Assembly: GCA_965153355.1 (NCBI GenBank)
Contig: OZ231126.1
Coordinates: 101,866,001-101,930,000, forward strand
Reading direction: 5' to 3'
Source: Flaccisagitta enflata
Taxonomy: Eukaryota; Chaetognatha; Sagittoidea; Aphragmophora
Length of the DNA: 64,000 bases
The stretch's first letter is position 1, and each line of letters begins with the position of its first letter. The translations under genes were made by a program, and so were the position numbers. Of the stretch, positions 1 to 10,021 are shown piece after piece. Under the pieces are notes generated by a model. The model was not told the origin of the DNA. It saw nothing but the letters and a program-made list of their open reading frames with translations, and did not search any database.

Positions 1-107
1 TTGTTAATTTGAGATGATGTATTGATTGATAAATCTTTTCTTGTGATTTTCATGATGAATTCCCAATGAATTTTTTTTGCAGATATTAACCGATTAAAAA
101 TACGAGT

Positions 108-998
108 ATGGAGGTTTCGAAATTCGACTCTCAGTGGGAACGTGACAATTGTGAATGTGTAACTTGCAGATGCGAGCGATACCATTGTTGTCATGAAGAG
201 AAACGGGAGATGGACAAAGAATTGGACTTGAAAAACGTAGAGTCAATGGAAAGTGGTGATGGTGGCGTTATGTGGAGTGAGCAGGAGAAGAGGGAGAGGG
301 AGCAGTGGGAGAGGGAGCAAGAGGAGCTACGTGAATGGGTGGTGAGTGAAGCAGAGAAGTGGGATGAAAATGAGCATGGTGATGTGAATGAGTATACCGG
401 GATGATGGAAAGTGTGAGAAAGGTGAGGTGCGACCAGGATGATGTCAACGGGGTAGCGCTGAGAGACATGAACATGAGTTTGGATACCGAATTGGAGATG
501 TGGCTTGAAACTCTCGTGGTTGATGAAAAGCCCGACTTACCCAATGATGGCATCTGCATTGACGAAGAGAAGTCGACAAAGGAAGAATCTGTTGACGCAC
601 CAATGGTTGCAGCGGCAACTTTCGACGGCAGCGTTGGCACATTCGTGGAAGAATCGAAGGACGCGTTGATGGATGAGGCGGCAGCAATTGGCTGCATTGA
701 TGGAACGTGCGAAGACATCTCAATGGGTGCGTCGTTTGCTGGATTGGCGCCGATCGACGCCGATAAAGACGCGACGGACACTCTGATATTGGGTTTCGTG
801 ACCCCGCCAAAATCGACGTTGACGAAGTTGGAAGTTCTCCAGATTTATGCCAGCGATGATTGCCGTTGCTCGCGTGTTGGAGACGCCATCTGCCAACGTT
901 GTGAATTCTGTGCCAGTCTTTCTCGTGGATTGGCAAGAGAGGAAAGAAAAAAGAAGTGGCAAGCGGATGAAGAAGTTAGAAAGACTTTGTTTAAGTGA
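108..998 (+). CDS. Acidic protein with two cysteine clusters, first ORF of the virus-like plus arm
   Basis: This is a single open exon of 296 aa starting at the ATG at 108, 26 nt after a polypyrimidine-AG splice acceptor (AG at 81-82). The N-terminus has a Cys cluster (CECVTCRCERYHCC, about residues 15-28). A Glu/Arg-rich, probably helical stretch follows, then a long acidic middle. A second Cys cluster (CRCSRVGDAICQRCEFC) lies near residues 252-268, so the two ends could bind metal. The tail is basic. I do not recognise the family. Its position ahead of the capsid-like gene and its strand suggest it belongs to the same virus-like unit. The phrase GFVTPP resembles GFVTSTP in the next protein, a weak hint that the two are related. 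Stop codon TGA. Confidence 0.55.
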   Translation: MEVSKFDSQWERDNCECVTCRCERYHCCHEEKREMDKELDLKNVESMESGDGGVMWSEQEKREREQWEREQEELREWVVSEAEKWDENEHGDVNEYTGMMESVRKVRCDQDDVNGVALRDMNMSLDTELEMWLETLVVDEKPDLPNDGICIDEEKSTKEESVDAPMVAAATFDGSVGTFVEESKDALMDEAAAIGCIDGTCEDISMGASFAGLAPIDADKDATDTLILGFVTPPKSTLTKLEVLQIYASDDCRCSRVGDAICQRCEFCASLSRGLAREERKKKWQADEEVRKTLFK

Positions 999-1263
999 AT
1001 GCGACCAAAGAAATGGTGATGGGCTCGAGTTAGCGTTGCTATTACGTTGATATATGATGGAATTATTTTTTTGTTGTGTAATTGTGATTATCAAATTATT
1101 ATGATTGGATAGAAAATTTAATGATCGAAATATTGATTGTTATTGTAATTTTGAGTAAAATTTATTTCAGAATTATCTTGATTGGAGAGAAGCCCGTGGG
1201 ATTGAAGGAACAATACTCGGTATTTGAACTTTAAATAAATACAAGTTGACAATCGACGAAGAA

Positions 1264-1992
1264 ATGGCCGAATTGAAGAATTCAGATGATGGACATACCG
1301 TTAAGAAGTTAGTGGAGGAGATGGAAACCGATGCGGTAGGCGGAATTGGAAAGAACGGCGACGACTCGTTTGGGTTTGTGACTTCGACGCCGATCGACAT
1401 GGACGCCTCCAAAGGACGCAAAGGAGGCGAAGAAATGGAGTTCTTTGTCGATGGAACACATCGTAACAGCGTCGACGAGGCGTTGGGTGCAGCGGATGTG
1501 AAAGTAGGATTATTACGCGAAGATGGCGTGGATGAAGACATCAAAGACGGGCACGTGGAGTTCGACATCGATGGACCACATAGCGATGGCGATGAAGAGG
1601 CGTTGGGTGCGGCGGATGCGAAGGAAGAATTGCCGAGCGTGGAGGGATTGGATGCGGAAATCCCAAACGTCGTCGGCGTGCCGATGCAGAGGAGGATCGG
1701 GTGGATGGATGTTCAACTGGAGAAAGTGAAGGTCGACATCGGTCAAATCAAATCAAGAATGATTGATTTGATTCATACGCAAAATGGGATGCTGGAGCAC
1801 CGAGTTGTTAATGAAGAGAGAAATGTCGTGAGCACGGTGGAATTCGAGAAGATGGTCGACGAGGCGGTGAAGTCGGCAGCCAAGTACGGGGCCTCCAGAA
1901 AGTACATCACGCGATTTTTGGTGGTCGAAAAATCTCAACAAGATTCCAGATATTTTCAGAAGAAACTGGGCATGATTCTGAAAAAAAATTGA
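1264..1992 (+). CDS. Acidic protein with a C-terminal linker-histone-like (H15) winged-helix candidate
   Basis: The ATG at 1264 is chosen because it is the first ATG after the splice acceptor at 1170 (TTTATTTCAG). The product is 242 aa. The N-terminal two thirds are acidic and contain a diverged internal duplication (two EALGAAD units, near residues 75 and 112). The last 50 residues are different: they contain FEKMVDEAV, then YGASRKYITRFL, then a lysine-rich end. This order matches the linker-histone globular domain (conserved GxSRxxIxxYI helix, then a basic tail helix). In a virus-like locus such a domain could bind or package DNA, but this rests on motif resemblance only. Stop codon TGA, followed at once by another in-frame TGA. 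Confidence 0.5.
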   Translation: MAELKNSDDGHTVKKLVEEMETDAVGGIGKNGDDSFGFVTSTPIDMDASKGRKGGEEMEFFVDGTHRNSVDEALGAADVKVGLLREDGVDEDIKDGHVEFDIDGPHSDGDEEALGAADAKEELPSVEGLDAEIPNVVGVPMQRRIGWMDVQLEKVKVDIGQIKSRMIDLIHTQNGMLEHRVVNEERNVVSTVEFEKMVDEAVKSAAKYGASRKYITRFLVVEKSQQDSRYFQKKLGMILKKN

Positions 1993-2163
1993 TGAAAAAC
2001 GAATATGTATTGGTTGATTCTCTGTACAGTATTAACAAAAATTAAATGTTTGTTTACGTGAAAGTTGGTAGTCGTGATTGATGAATTGAAATTGAAATTT
2101 CATGTTGCAGTGAAAAAAAAATTAAATACCGACTGCTTATAAAGAAACAATACTGACATTAAA

Positions 2164-4626
2164 ATGGAATTACTAGTAGAGGGATCGCAACTGGACATCC
2201 CGCCTTCTACTGTGGTCTCCAAATTACCCTCCTCTCTTATAGGGGTTATTGGGCAAGCAAGATTGACCGTAACGCCAAGTCAGAGTATAACAGATGCCAA
2301 TCGTTACTCATTCCAACTTCAACCAAATATTCCTTTGGAGTTAAACCCTCGGAACTCATTCTTACGCGTGCGATTTAGAGTGAAGAAAAAGGATGGAACC
2401 GACTTCGAAAAATCAGATCAGGTGATGTGCTGTTAAGGGCGAGGTTGAGGGTGGGTGAGAGTGAGGGTGAGGGTGGGGGTGGGTGAGGGTGAGGTGGGTG
2501 GGGTGAGGGTGGGTGAGGGGAGTGAGATATGGGGGTGAAGGGGGAGGGGGGGGGGGGTAGAGAGGGGTGTGGGATGAGGGAGGGGGGGGAGTAAGAGGGA
2601 TAAGGGATGGAGATGGGGTTGATAATACGTGGAGGTAATAGGACGCTGTGACTAATTTCAGGTCAGCTGTCAACAATTCATGGGTGTCATGTTATTCGAA
2701 TCCTGCCGTGTACTAATTGGCGGAATAGAGTTTCTGTCTCTATTCCCAATCAACAACTACATTCAACACATACGGATGATGTTGATATATGATGATCTTT
2801 ACCGGGAAATTCACTTTTTCTCATTGGGTGAGTTGGTTATTGTAGTGGTGTAGATGTTATTAATGGCTGTAATGTTGGTGGCAATGAGTGATACATATAA
2901 AAATCTGTATTTTAACAGGGTTTCGGGCTGATAAGCCAGGTGTGGAGGACAGTGTAGACGTTAAGATGGACCAACCTTGCTTTTGTGAGTTATTGTGAGT
3001 TATTGTGAGTTATTGTAAGTTATTGTAAGTTATTGAAAGTTGTATTAATGAAATATCTCAATTATAGGCTCCTGTGGTCGTTGTAATTGCTTAATCTGGA
3101 AAATAAAAAAGGTTGGCCCGAGTGGTTGTGATGTGGTCACGGCCGGTGAATTGAAAGCCTTGGATGAAAAAAACCCGAGCAAGCAAGAACTGCCGAAGAA
3201 ATATTGGAAGTGATGAAGAGAAACAGGGCTTTTAATCCAGGTGGGTGTGTTTGTAAATGAGAAAAAAAAATGATTATTTAAAGAGGGACTGATAATGCAA
3301 TAATCAAGAAATAAAATGATATTTTGTTCATTTTGGCTACAGGTCTTTATGAACGCGCCAAGATGTGTCGTTTGGCATCTGGAAAAGATGGATTGGAGAT
3401 GGCAATACCGCTTCATCTTTTGCATCCATTTTGGTAATGAAATTTTTGAGAATATTGATAAAAAATGGTAAATTTGCTTTGTATAGTATAGTAATGCATG
3501 AAAAAACTAATAATATTCTTATGTTTTTTTCAGGGGATTGGATTGCCTGTATCCACAAAAGAAGATTGTGGAGTTTTCTTTGAAAAAAGTTCCGGATAAC
3601 AAAATTCTAATCAAGGACAAGAATGATGCTACTGAATTTGAAATAATTTTGACCTCAGTAAACTTAGATGTCAACTACGTGCATCTCGAAGTAAGTTAAT
3701 TTAAGTAAAGGAAAATAAAAGTTGGCATTCACACCTTTCTGTAGATATGTAGAAGTGTAAAATACTATAAGTGGTTCCCAAGATATGCAAATATGAAAAA
3801 AATTGCACATATGCACACGGTTTTGCACATGTAGTTGCGTGCGTTAGTGCGTGCATGTGCAAAATTTGCGTATTGTTATGTGCAGGGAACGGCTTTGATT
3901 ATTTTATACTTCTATACCTCTATGGAATGGTTGGAAACTGGAGATTTGAATGAAATTGAAGTAATTTGTATAAAACTGTGTAATAAATTCAAATTTGTTT
4001 ATGTTATACAGGCTGGGATTAGAAATCAGTATTTCGATTTCATGGCCGAGAATGGGCTGACGAGAATTTTGGATTGCCAACGTTGTCAAGAATACAGTTT
4101 AATGAAAGGACAGCGGATTTTTCACTTTGCCAACGCCTCAACCTTCAGTCGCTCTCCGGAACTAGTGTTGTTATGTTTCGTCAGTGATGAGAGGCACACT
4201 GGTGTGAATATGCCTAGAAACATTTTTACTCATTTTGGGTTGGAAGATTTGTCAGTGTATCGCAATGGACAACCCATGGTTACCAATGAGTTTACTAGGG
4301 GCATGCAATTGTATGATATAAATAGCCCTCATGTTGATTTTTTTTACCGTAAATTAATTAATTTTTTTCGTCCAACTGCTGAAAAAAGCATCTCAAGGGA
4401 AAGATTTCATTCTTCTTTTTTTTTAATTCCCATTGAAGTTGCAGCAATTCCTCGTTTTCTTTTTCCTGATGACACGAGCAATACTGTTAATCTTATTCAG
4501 GCGGTAAATTTAGACCTTGATTTGAATTTTTCCCAGGCCCTCGAAGTCCCAATTCAAATGTTCCTAATTTCGTTTGATAAGGTGGTTTTAAAAATTGGCC
4601 CTTCTGGAGATATTATTGAGGGATAA
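2164..4626 (+). CDS. Polinton/adintovirus-like double-jelly-roll major capsid protein, seven exons, one frameshift
   Basis: Exons read as 2164-2421, 2662-2827, 2919-2984, 3068-3240, 3343-3433, 3534-3690 and 4012-4626. All introns are GT-AG and all phases agree except within exon 4. The product is about 508 aa, the expected size. The first exon resembles the start of the Polinton capsid family (C. elegans F54H12.2-type proteins); the end (FLISFDKVVLKIGPSGDI) fits the family's last beta strand, usually an ExDNxIEIDxxxNV-like pattern. The family forms the virion shell. Exon 4 is open in one frame up to an A7C run (3167-3174) and then only in the -1 frame; the original frame meets TGA at 3211-3213. 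Introns are 81-321 bp; intron 1 is G-rich. The next gene's splice acceptor lies only 32 nt past the stop. Assignment is by motif and layout, not alignment. Confidence 0.72.
2436..2600 (+). repeat. G-rich simple repeat in capsid intron 1, possible G-quadruplex
   Basis: The intron is dominated by GGGTGAGG-type units with many GGG tracts on the coding strand, plus a run of about ten G near 2547-2556. Transcribed RNA could fold into G-quadruplexes next to the 5' splice site. Function is not shown. Confidence 0.7.
2981..3044 (+). repeat. Tandem 10-bp repeat that multiplies a 5' splice site
   Basis: The unit TTATTGTGAG repeats about six times with decay (GTGAGT, GTGAGT, GTGAGT, GTAAGT, GTAAGT, GAAAGT). 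The first copy holds the donor used in the exon 3 model of the capsid-like gene (intron starts 2985). Each later copy carries another donor-like site. Confidence 0.75.
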
Positions 4627-4675
4627 TTTGTGTTGTTGTGTTTGTCGTTTAATTTCAGAACCAAAAGAAATAGTA

Positions 4676-5037
4676 ATGGCTAAAGTACGGAGGGATGCAA
4701 AGGGGCGTTACCTTTCATGCCTGAAAAAACAGTTGCGCAGAACAAGACGACGTCGAAAGAAAGGGAAGAGAGGAAAGAAGAGGAGAAGAAGGCGAAGGCA
4801 GAGACGTTCGTCGAGGCGTGGGAGGAGAAAGAGGCGCCATCGATACTCCATCCCGAGACCGTCACCGGCGCCAAACCATCGGTGTGTTTTGGTTGACGGA
4901 TTACTGGTTTTGGGCGAAACGGAAAAAAATAGGATTGTGATCAAAATTACCTAAATTTCAGATTGGAAACGTTAACCGAGGACCAAAGAGCCTATTTGCG
5001 AAGAAAGGCGAATCGAGTGTTTGAGACTCATATATAA
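4676..5037 (+). CDS. Small protamine-like basic protein (possible virion core protein), two exons
   Basis: Exons 4676-4881 and 4962-5037 give 93 aa. The splice acceptor at 4658 lies 17 nt before the ATG. Residues about 20-62 are almost all Arg and Lys, with runs such as RRTRRRRKKGKRGKKRRRRR; a hydrophilic tail follows. Adenoviruses and their relatives use small Arg-rich proteins to condense virion DNA, and the position just after the capsid gene fits, but that role is inferred. The same two exons are open in another frame from the ATG at 4717 to a TGA at 5022-5024 (75 aa, starting MPEKTVAQ), so either or both frames could be used. Confidence 0.5.
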
Positions 5038-5154
5038 ATGAGTGGAACAATCACGCATAAAGGAATAGTTGTGGACATTTAACAAGTACGACGAATAGTG
5101 CGAATGGAATACAGGACTCACTGGCGGTTATGCGACATCGTATCGTCGTGATTT

Positions 5155-5366
5155 TGACGTGACGCGACGCGAAGAAGCGTGGCGCGGCGTGATGCGACAA
5201 GGCGCAGCGCGGTGTGGCGTGACGCGACGAGACATGACGCGGTGTGGCGTGACGCGACGAGACATTGCGCAGTTTGGCGTGGCGTGACGCGACGAGGCGT
5301 GACGCGGTGTGGCGTGGCGTGACGCGACGTGGCATGACGCGACGAGACGTGGCGTGGCGTGACGTG
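5155..5366 (+). repeat. CpG-rich minisatellite upstream of the PolB-like gene
   Basis: Irregular repeats built from GTGACGCGACGAGRC and GTGTGGCGTGACGCG units. It is far richer in CpG than its surroundings. It lies between the basic protein and the splice acceptors (5486 and 5517) that precede the PolB-like ORF. Long ORFs on the minus strand here are only readings of the repeat. Confidence 0.8.
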
Positions 5367-5550
5367 ACTTTTTGGCCCTCGTGATTACGTTGATGCACTG
5401 TGAATCGTATTGAATTGTGATTATTGTTAATGTTGTGGTAGTAAAATACCAATGGCTCAATTCTGATATGTTTCAATATGTTGCAGATTTGATAATTTTA
5501 CAATGATTGATTTTCAGATTGAAATGATATAGGACCAGTTGAAAGTGAAA

Positions 5551-8500
5551 ATGACTTTTTCAGAGGGTGAAATAAACGCTATTATACGCGATGACTCGGA
5601 AGTGGAAACAGTGCTTCCGAGGGATTATTCTCCTATTCTACATGATACACTGCGAAACAACTATCACAATATAAAAACTTCAATTACGATGGCTCCTAAC
5701 AGAATTACCAGTGAATTTCAAGTGCGCCTGTCCAATCTCCGACCGTTGGAATATATGGAATCTCGTAACTACTGGCCATCTAGACTTGGCGACAATTTTA
5801 ACTTTGTCCGACTTGTAAAATCCATACTGCTGACGCAATTCGCCGCTAGATGGACGTGTGTGAAAATCAACTTCAGCATTTCATTGATTATTCTAGACGT
5901 TGAAGACGAATTCTCCCCAATTACGTTCCTTTGGAGTTCACAGTCAAATAACGCGTGCTTAGACGACGCTTTTCTGGTTGAAAGTTTCACAACTTTGGAT
6001 CGATTTGTCGACGAAGTGGTGTCTCCATTTTCCGTGGAAAACTATCTTTTAAAAAAGTTGGAAAACCTTGAGGATCGTTACAGTGGAGAGTTGGTCCCTT
6101 TGACAGTTAATTTCTACATTACTGTTGACACTTCAACTATTTTCGGGGCGAGAAAAACATACACACAGCGATCATTGAGTGATAATGAGTGTGACCGAGT
6201 TGGCACGTGCAGTAGGGAAAACAACTGTCTGTGGAAAGCGCTTTCGTCGGTGGTTACAATGGACAATGATCATCGACCTATTTTGCGGCGATGCAAAAGA
6301 AAGCGTGTGAATCAAAGGATTGCTAAAAGATTGAAAATGCAATTCAAAAAGTGGTACAATCGCCAAGGATTTAAAAGTGATTACTTCGCCGAGCCAATAA
6401 CTAAAAATGGCTATGACAGTCGATTTTTTTGTATTCTGGAAAGCTTTTTACACATGGGAATTGTGTTGGTCGATCATATGCTTGTTACAAAAAAACGAGT
6501 AGGATTTTTTGGCCTTGTGGACACAAATAAGAAAGCCCGGTGCCTAAAAGTGAAATTTGCCTCTAAGGAGAGAACTGCGGAGACCGTGTATCTAGCCACA
6601 GATGGACAAAACCACATAAGATGTGTAACCAATCTCCCAATCTTTGCGCATAAGTTTATATGTGACAGCTGTGGCAAGTCGTATAGATTTTCGTGCGAAT
6701 TAAAGCGTCATAAATGTCGAGAGGAGAAATTCGCAACGAGCACGCTACAAAAATGGATTTACTCACTACCAGTCAACATTGAAAAAACATTGAGTGTCAA
6801 AAACAGATTGAAAAGTGACACTAAGTGTATGCATGTGCTCGTTAACCCAATAGAAGGTGGGAATGGATTCAATATTACAATGTGTTTTAGCTTGTTGGGC
6901 AGTGACATTCTGACAAAATCTGTTGTAGCCCCAAGAATGTGTGGTGTGACAAAAATCATAGCCAAAAATTGCACAAAGGCTGCATTGGTTGTATTGGGGG
7001 AACGAATGGTGAACAACTACAATTTACTCAAAAAACTGGAAGTGGAATGTAATGCTATTACATTAAAGACTAATCCTCTAAGAGTGGAAAATTTGTTGGC
7101 AGCAAAGCGGGGCTTAATTAACTTTTTGTCAACATTTGCTTGTTACATTCAAGCAGGGTGTGCTGAAAATGTCAATACTGGTGATGTCATGCATTCAATG
7201 ATATCTACACTGAGTGAGGATAATGATTGTAACAGTTTTAATGTCAGATTTGGTGGAAACGTGTTACAGGGGGTTTGTGTAAAAGGAAGCCCTGTGAAAT
7301 ATATGAACTTGGCAGAATATGCATCAGTTTACAAATCCCCAGTGGCCGAAGAGAGTCATGTGGCCAATTGGGCGAATGTAATGACGAAATTTGAGCAACA
7401 TTTTGGTTTGAATATCACGGCACTGACTCCTGGACAAATAGGTCACCATTTGCTCGCTAATACCATGACAACTGTAGAAAAACGTATGTTTTTGACATCA
7501 TCTATAATGTTTCAAAGGCGGACATTTCGTGAAAACGTCAGATATGGGCTTCTCTCATTTCATGGTGAGAATAAAGTGTCACCATTATCTTCGGAAAAAG
7601 CTACAATCGCGGCCAATTTCTCAAAATATTATTTCTCAATACTAACCGATGATTTAAAAAAACCAAACTGGCTGACAGTTGGGATTCCAGTGAGATACGA
7701 GGAGCGTGGAAAGGACGGCATTTTTGTCCCGGAAAAAACACGACGCAGGAAAACGATTGCAAATTTATTTTTGCGGCTAATGGAGGAAGTATTTGAGACA
7801 CAGACCGTAAGTTTATTGCAGTCACGGGAAATTCAATTTGATGGGAAACCCGTAGATGGATACATTGAAGTTGAAGGAGAATCTATTGTAATAGAGTTTT
7901 CCGGATGCGCTTTTCATGGAAGGGATGAGACGGATGTTGCAGACAACGCAGTGCACAACGGAATTTGCCATTTGCCAAAGAGTGTCATTAGGAAGAACCA
8001 CCCTGACCATTTGGGGAACTGTGAGGTATGTAAGGCCGATGAGTCAAAGGGTTACTGCTATGCCAAACCAAAATTGTGGCGCATGCGCGATGGAGAGACA
8101 GATTCTATGCACTTTTTCCACAAGAATAGAAGTTATCGACAAATTTACTCAGAAACGAAAGAAAAGAACATCAACATTGAGAAAGCTGGATTCAAGTTAA
8201 TGGTAGTTTGGGAATGCACTATTATCAATTATTGGAATAGGCCATTATCCGAGTTCTTTGCACAGTGGCATTTAAACATAAAGGATCGTTATGCAAATGA
8301 GATGCTGGGTCATATGATAGGACAAGTTTGTGTGACCGCATTTCCACTTTCAAGGTTTCCATATCTCACTGAAAGGAGTATAATTGATTCGATAAGACAA
8401 GGGACACTAAATGGATTTGTCACCATTACGGCTGAATCCGGCGAGAAAACGAGAGACATCTTACAGATGGTTAAGCCCTTCTTCTATCGTGGAGCGGATG

Positions 8501-9420
8501 GGAATCCAGTCCAAAGTTTTGACATTGAAAAGAAGTGCATTTCGACGTGTCTTTTGCGTGAATTGGTGAGCAACAAAGCGTTGGATTTTAACATGATTAA
8601 GATACACGAAGTATTTGAATTTACTATTGCTACAACTAATCCGTTTGCTAAACTGAAACATACTGTACAGAATGCATTGAGCATTGAGGGTAGCTCAACA
8701 TTTACCAAGGTACTGAAATGTACTGTCAATCGGTCCATAGGCTCGCTAAACTATAATGCCACCAAGCACAAGAAGAGCATTGTAATGTTAGAGGATGAAA
8801 TCTCACATTTAAAAACTCCGTCTTCTTTGTCGCATTGCACGCGTGTGAATTCAACTACAGTAATGATGCACCTAAAGAATGAGAGGCCAGTGAGCAACAG
8901 CTCTCACTTACATCTTGGCATAGTGGCGACGGGAGTAGCGGTGATGATAAGGTACATATGTTCGATGCGGCACTACTTAGGCACAACTGTACAACGAGTG
9001 AATACCGATGGACTGATTGTCCTTTTCAAGAGAAAGCATTTCCCCGAATCGTTGACTATGTATGGTAATCTGTCATTACCATTTGACGCATTTTTGAGGA
9101 GGGAACGTGTTGGGATTGAATTCGTGACTGAATATGTACAATGGAAAAAACTGTATTTCCGACATTTGGGCTTTTGTCCTGATCATGAGAGGCAGTATGT
9201 AGAATTTTTGTTAGCCAATGAGACGTGCTTCACACCATTTCAATGCTGTATTGATTATGTTAATCATGCTGCTAAATTTGCTATTATGGTAGAATTCACT
9301 GGGGACTATGCTATCTTCAAATCAGTGAATAGTTTGGTAGTATTTAATTCTGTGACTGGCGCCAAATATGTGAAAGGTACCATGTATCAAAAATACGAAG
9401 GCGACATGTTTGATGATTAA
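5551..9420 (+). CDS. Polinton-type protein-primed PolB-like protein, intact ORF with degraded catalytic motifs
   Basis: One uninterrupted exon of 1,289 aa; the ATG at 5551 follows acceptors at 5486 and 5517. In order it shows an N-terminal region with NNCLWKALSSVV (near residue 226, like the CLFxCLA segment of these polymerases), a C2HC-type finger (CDSCGKSYRFSCELKRHKC, about 371-389), a weak exonuclease-like region, and an endonuclease-like insert with VDGYIEVEGESIVIEFSGCAFHG and later VVWEC (about 768-890), typical of Polinton PolB. A palm-like region follows with KVLKCTVNRSIGSLNYN (near 1055) and VNTDGLIVLF (near 1150). No SLYP (motif A) or DTDS (motif C) occurs; motif C reads NTDG. The fold is probably kept but polymerase activity is doubtful. 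AATAAA follows at 9468-9473. Confidence 0.7.
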   Translation: MTFSEGEINAIIRDDSEVETVLPRDYSPILHDTLRNNYHNIKTSITMAPNRITSEFQVRLSNLRPLEYMESRNYWPSRLGDNFNFVRLVKSILLTQFAARWTCVKINFSISLIILDVEDEFSPITFLWSSQSNNACLDDAFLVESFTTLDRFVDEVVSPFSVENYLLKKLENLEDRYSGELVPLTVNFYITVDTSTIFGARKTYTQRSLSDNECDRVGTCSRENNCLWKALSSVVTMDNDHRPILRRCKRKRVNQRIAKRLKMQFKKWYNRQGFKSDYFAEPITKNGYDSRFFCILESFLHMGIVLVDHMLVTKKRVGFFGLVDTNKKARCLKVKFASKERTAETVYLATDGQNHIRCVTNLPIFAHKFICDSCGKSYRFSCELKRHKCREEKFATSTLQKWIYSLPVNIEKTLSVKNRLKSDTKCMHVLVNPIEGGNGFNITMCFSLLGSDILTKSVVAPRMCGVTKIIAKNCTKAALVVLGERMVNNYNLLKKLEVECNAITLKTNPLRVENLLAAKRGLINFLSTFACYIQAGCAENVNTGDVMHSMISTLSEDNDCNSFNVRFGGNVLQGVCVKGSPVKYMNLAEYASVYKSPVAEESHVANWANVMTKFEQHFGLNITALTPGQIGHHLLANTMTTVEKRMFLTSSIMFQRRTFRENVRYGLLSFHGENKVSPLSSEKATIAANFSKYYFSILTDDLKKPNWLTVGIPVRYEERGKDGIFVPEKTRRRKTIANLFLRLMEEVFETQTVSLLQSREIQFDGKPVDGYIEVEGESIVIEFSGCAFHGRDETDVADNAVHNGICHLPKSVIRKNHPDHLGNCEVCKADESKGYCYAKPKLWRMRDGETDSMHFFHKNRSYRQIYSETKEKNINIEKAGFKLMVVWECTIINYWNRPLSEFFAQWHLNIKDRYANEMLGHMIGQVCVTAFPLSRFPYLTERSIIDSIRQGTLNGFVTITAESGEKTRDILQMVKPFFYRGADGNPVQSFDIEKKCISTCLLRELVSNKALDFNMIKIHEVFEFTIATTNPFAKLKHTVQNALSIEGSSTFTKVLKCTVNRSIGSLNYNATKHKKSIVMLEDEISHLKTPSSLSHCTRVNSTTVMMHLKNERPVSNSSHLHLGIVATGVAVMIRYICSMRHYLGTTVQRVNTDGLIVLFKRKHFPESLTMYGNLSLPFDAFLRRERVGIEFVTEYVQWKKLYFRHLGFCPDHERQYVEFLLANETCFTPFQCCIDYVNHAAKFAIMVEFTGDYAIFKSVNSLVVFNSVTGAKYVKGTMYQKYEGDMFDD

Positions 9421-9444
9421 TCAATGTTGTAATTGGTTATCATT

Positions 9445-9975
9445 TATTTAAGCGTTTATTTATTTTGAATAAACATTGCTATTTATTTGTTCAATTTTTA
9501 GGTGTATACGGCAGTGGGATTACGAGACGATGATAAACATTGAATGGAAAAAATGGCATGACATAGTGACAATGGCTGAAAAAAATGCCAAAAAAAAATA
9601 GAACAATATAAATGTTAAAAATTGTAGTCGAGTGAAAAGCGGAACTGGGCTTGAAATAGAAAGTGTAAAACTGGCTTATGAAAACAAAGAAACAAATAAG
9701 AACTGGCTTATCGGAGTAAAAAAATCAAAAATGTGAAAAATCAACAAAGAGGATAACGTCGAATAATGGAAAAATAACCCAGCAACATCATAAACACAGG
9801 CAGGTTTGTAAAATTAGATCATATACTGCTATTCGTTGTATTAACATTCACAGCACCATAATCACGTTGTTTTCACATTGTCCGCACACAATCTTGATGA
9901 GTCCGTATTTTCTTTTCCTTTTTGGTATCCACAGATGTTTAGCTGACAATAACGCATCAGCCACTGTGTGGATTT
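9445..9975. terminator. Convergent polyadenylation zone between the two arms
   Basis: AATAAA on the plus strand at 9468-9473 serves the PolB-like gene. On the minus strand AATAAA-type hexamers (TTTATT in the given strand) occur near 9445-9465 and at 9968-9973, below the helicase stop at 10022. No gene is seen between 9474 and 10021. Confidence 0.5.
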
Positions 9976-10021
9976 ATTCGCACGAGGGGGGGGGGTGTCC
10001 GATGCCCCACCCCTTCGTGGT

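Noticed and set aside
5051-5476. Minus-strand RHATSRRV repeat ORFs
   Set aside because: They are readings of the CpG-rich minisatellite; no start context or domain.
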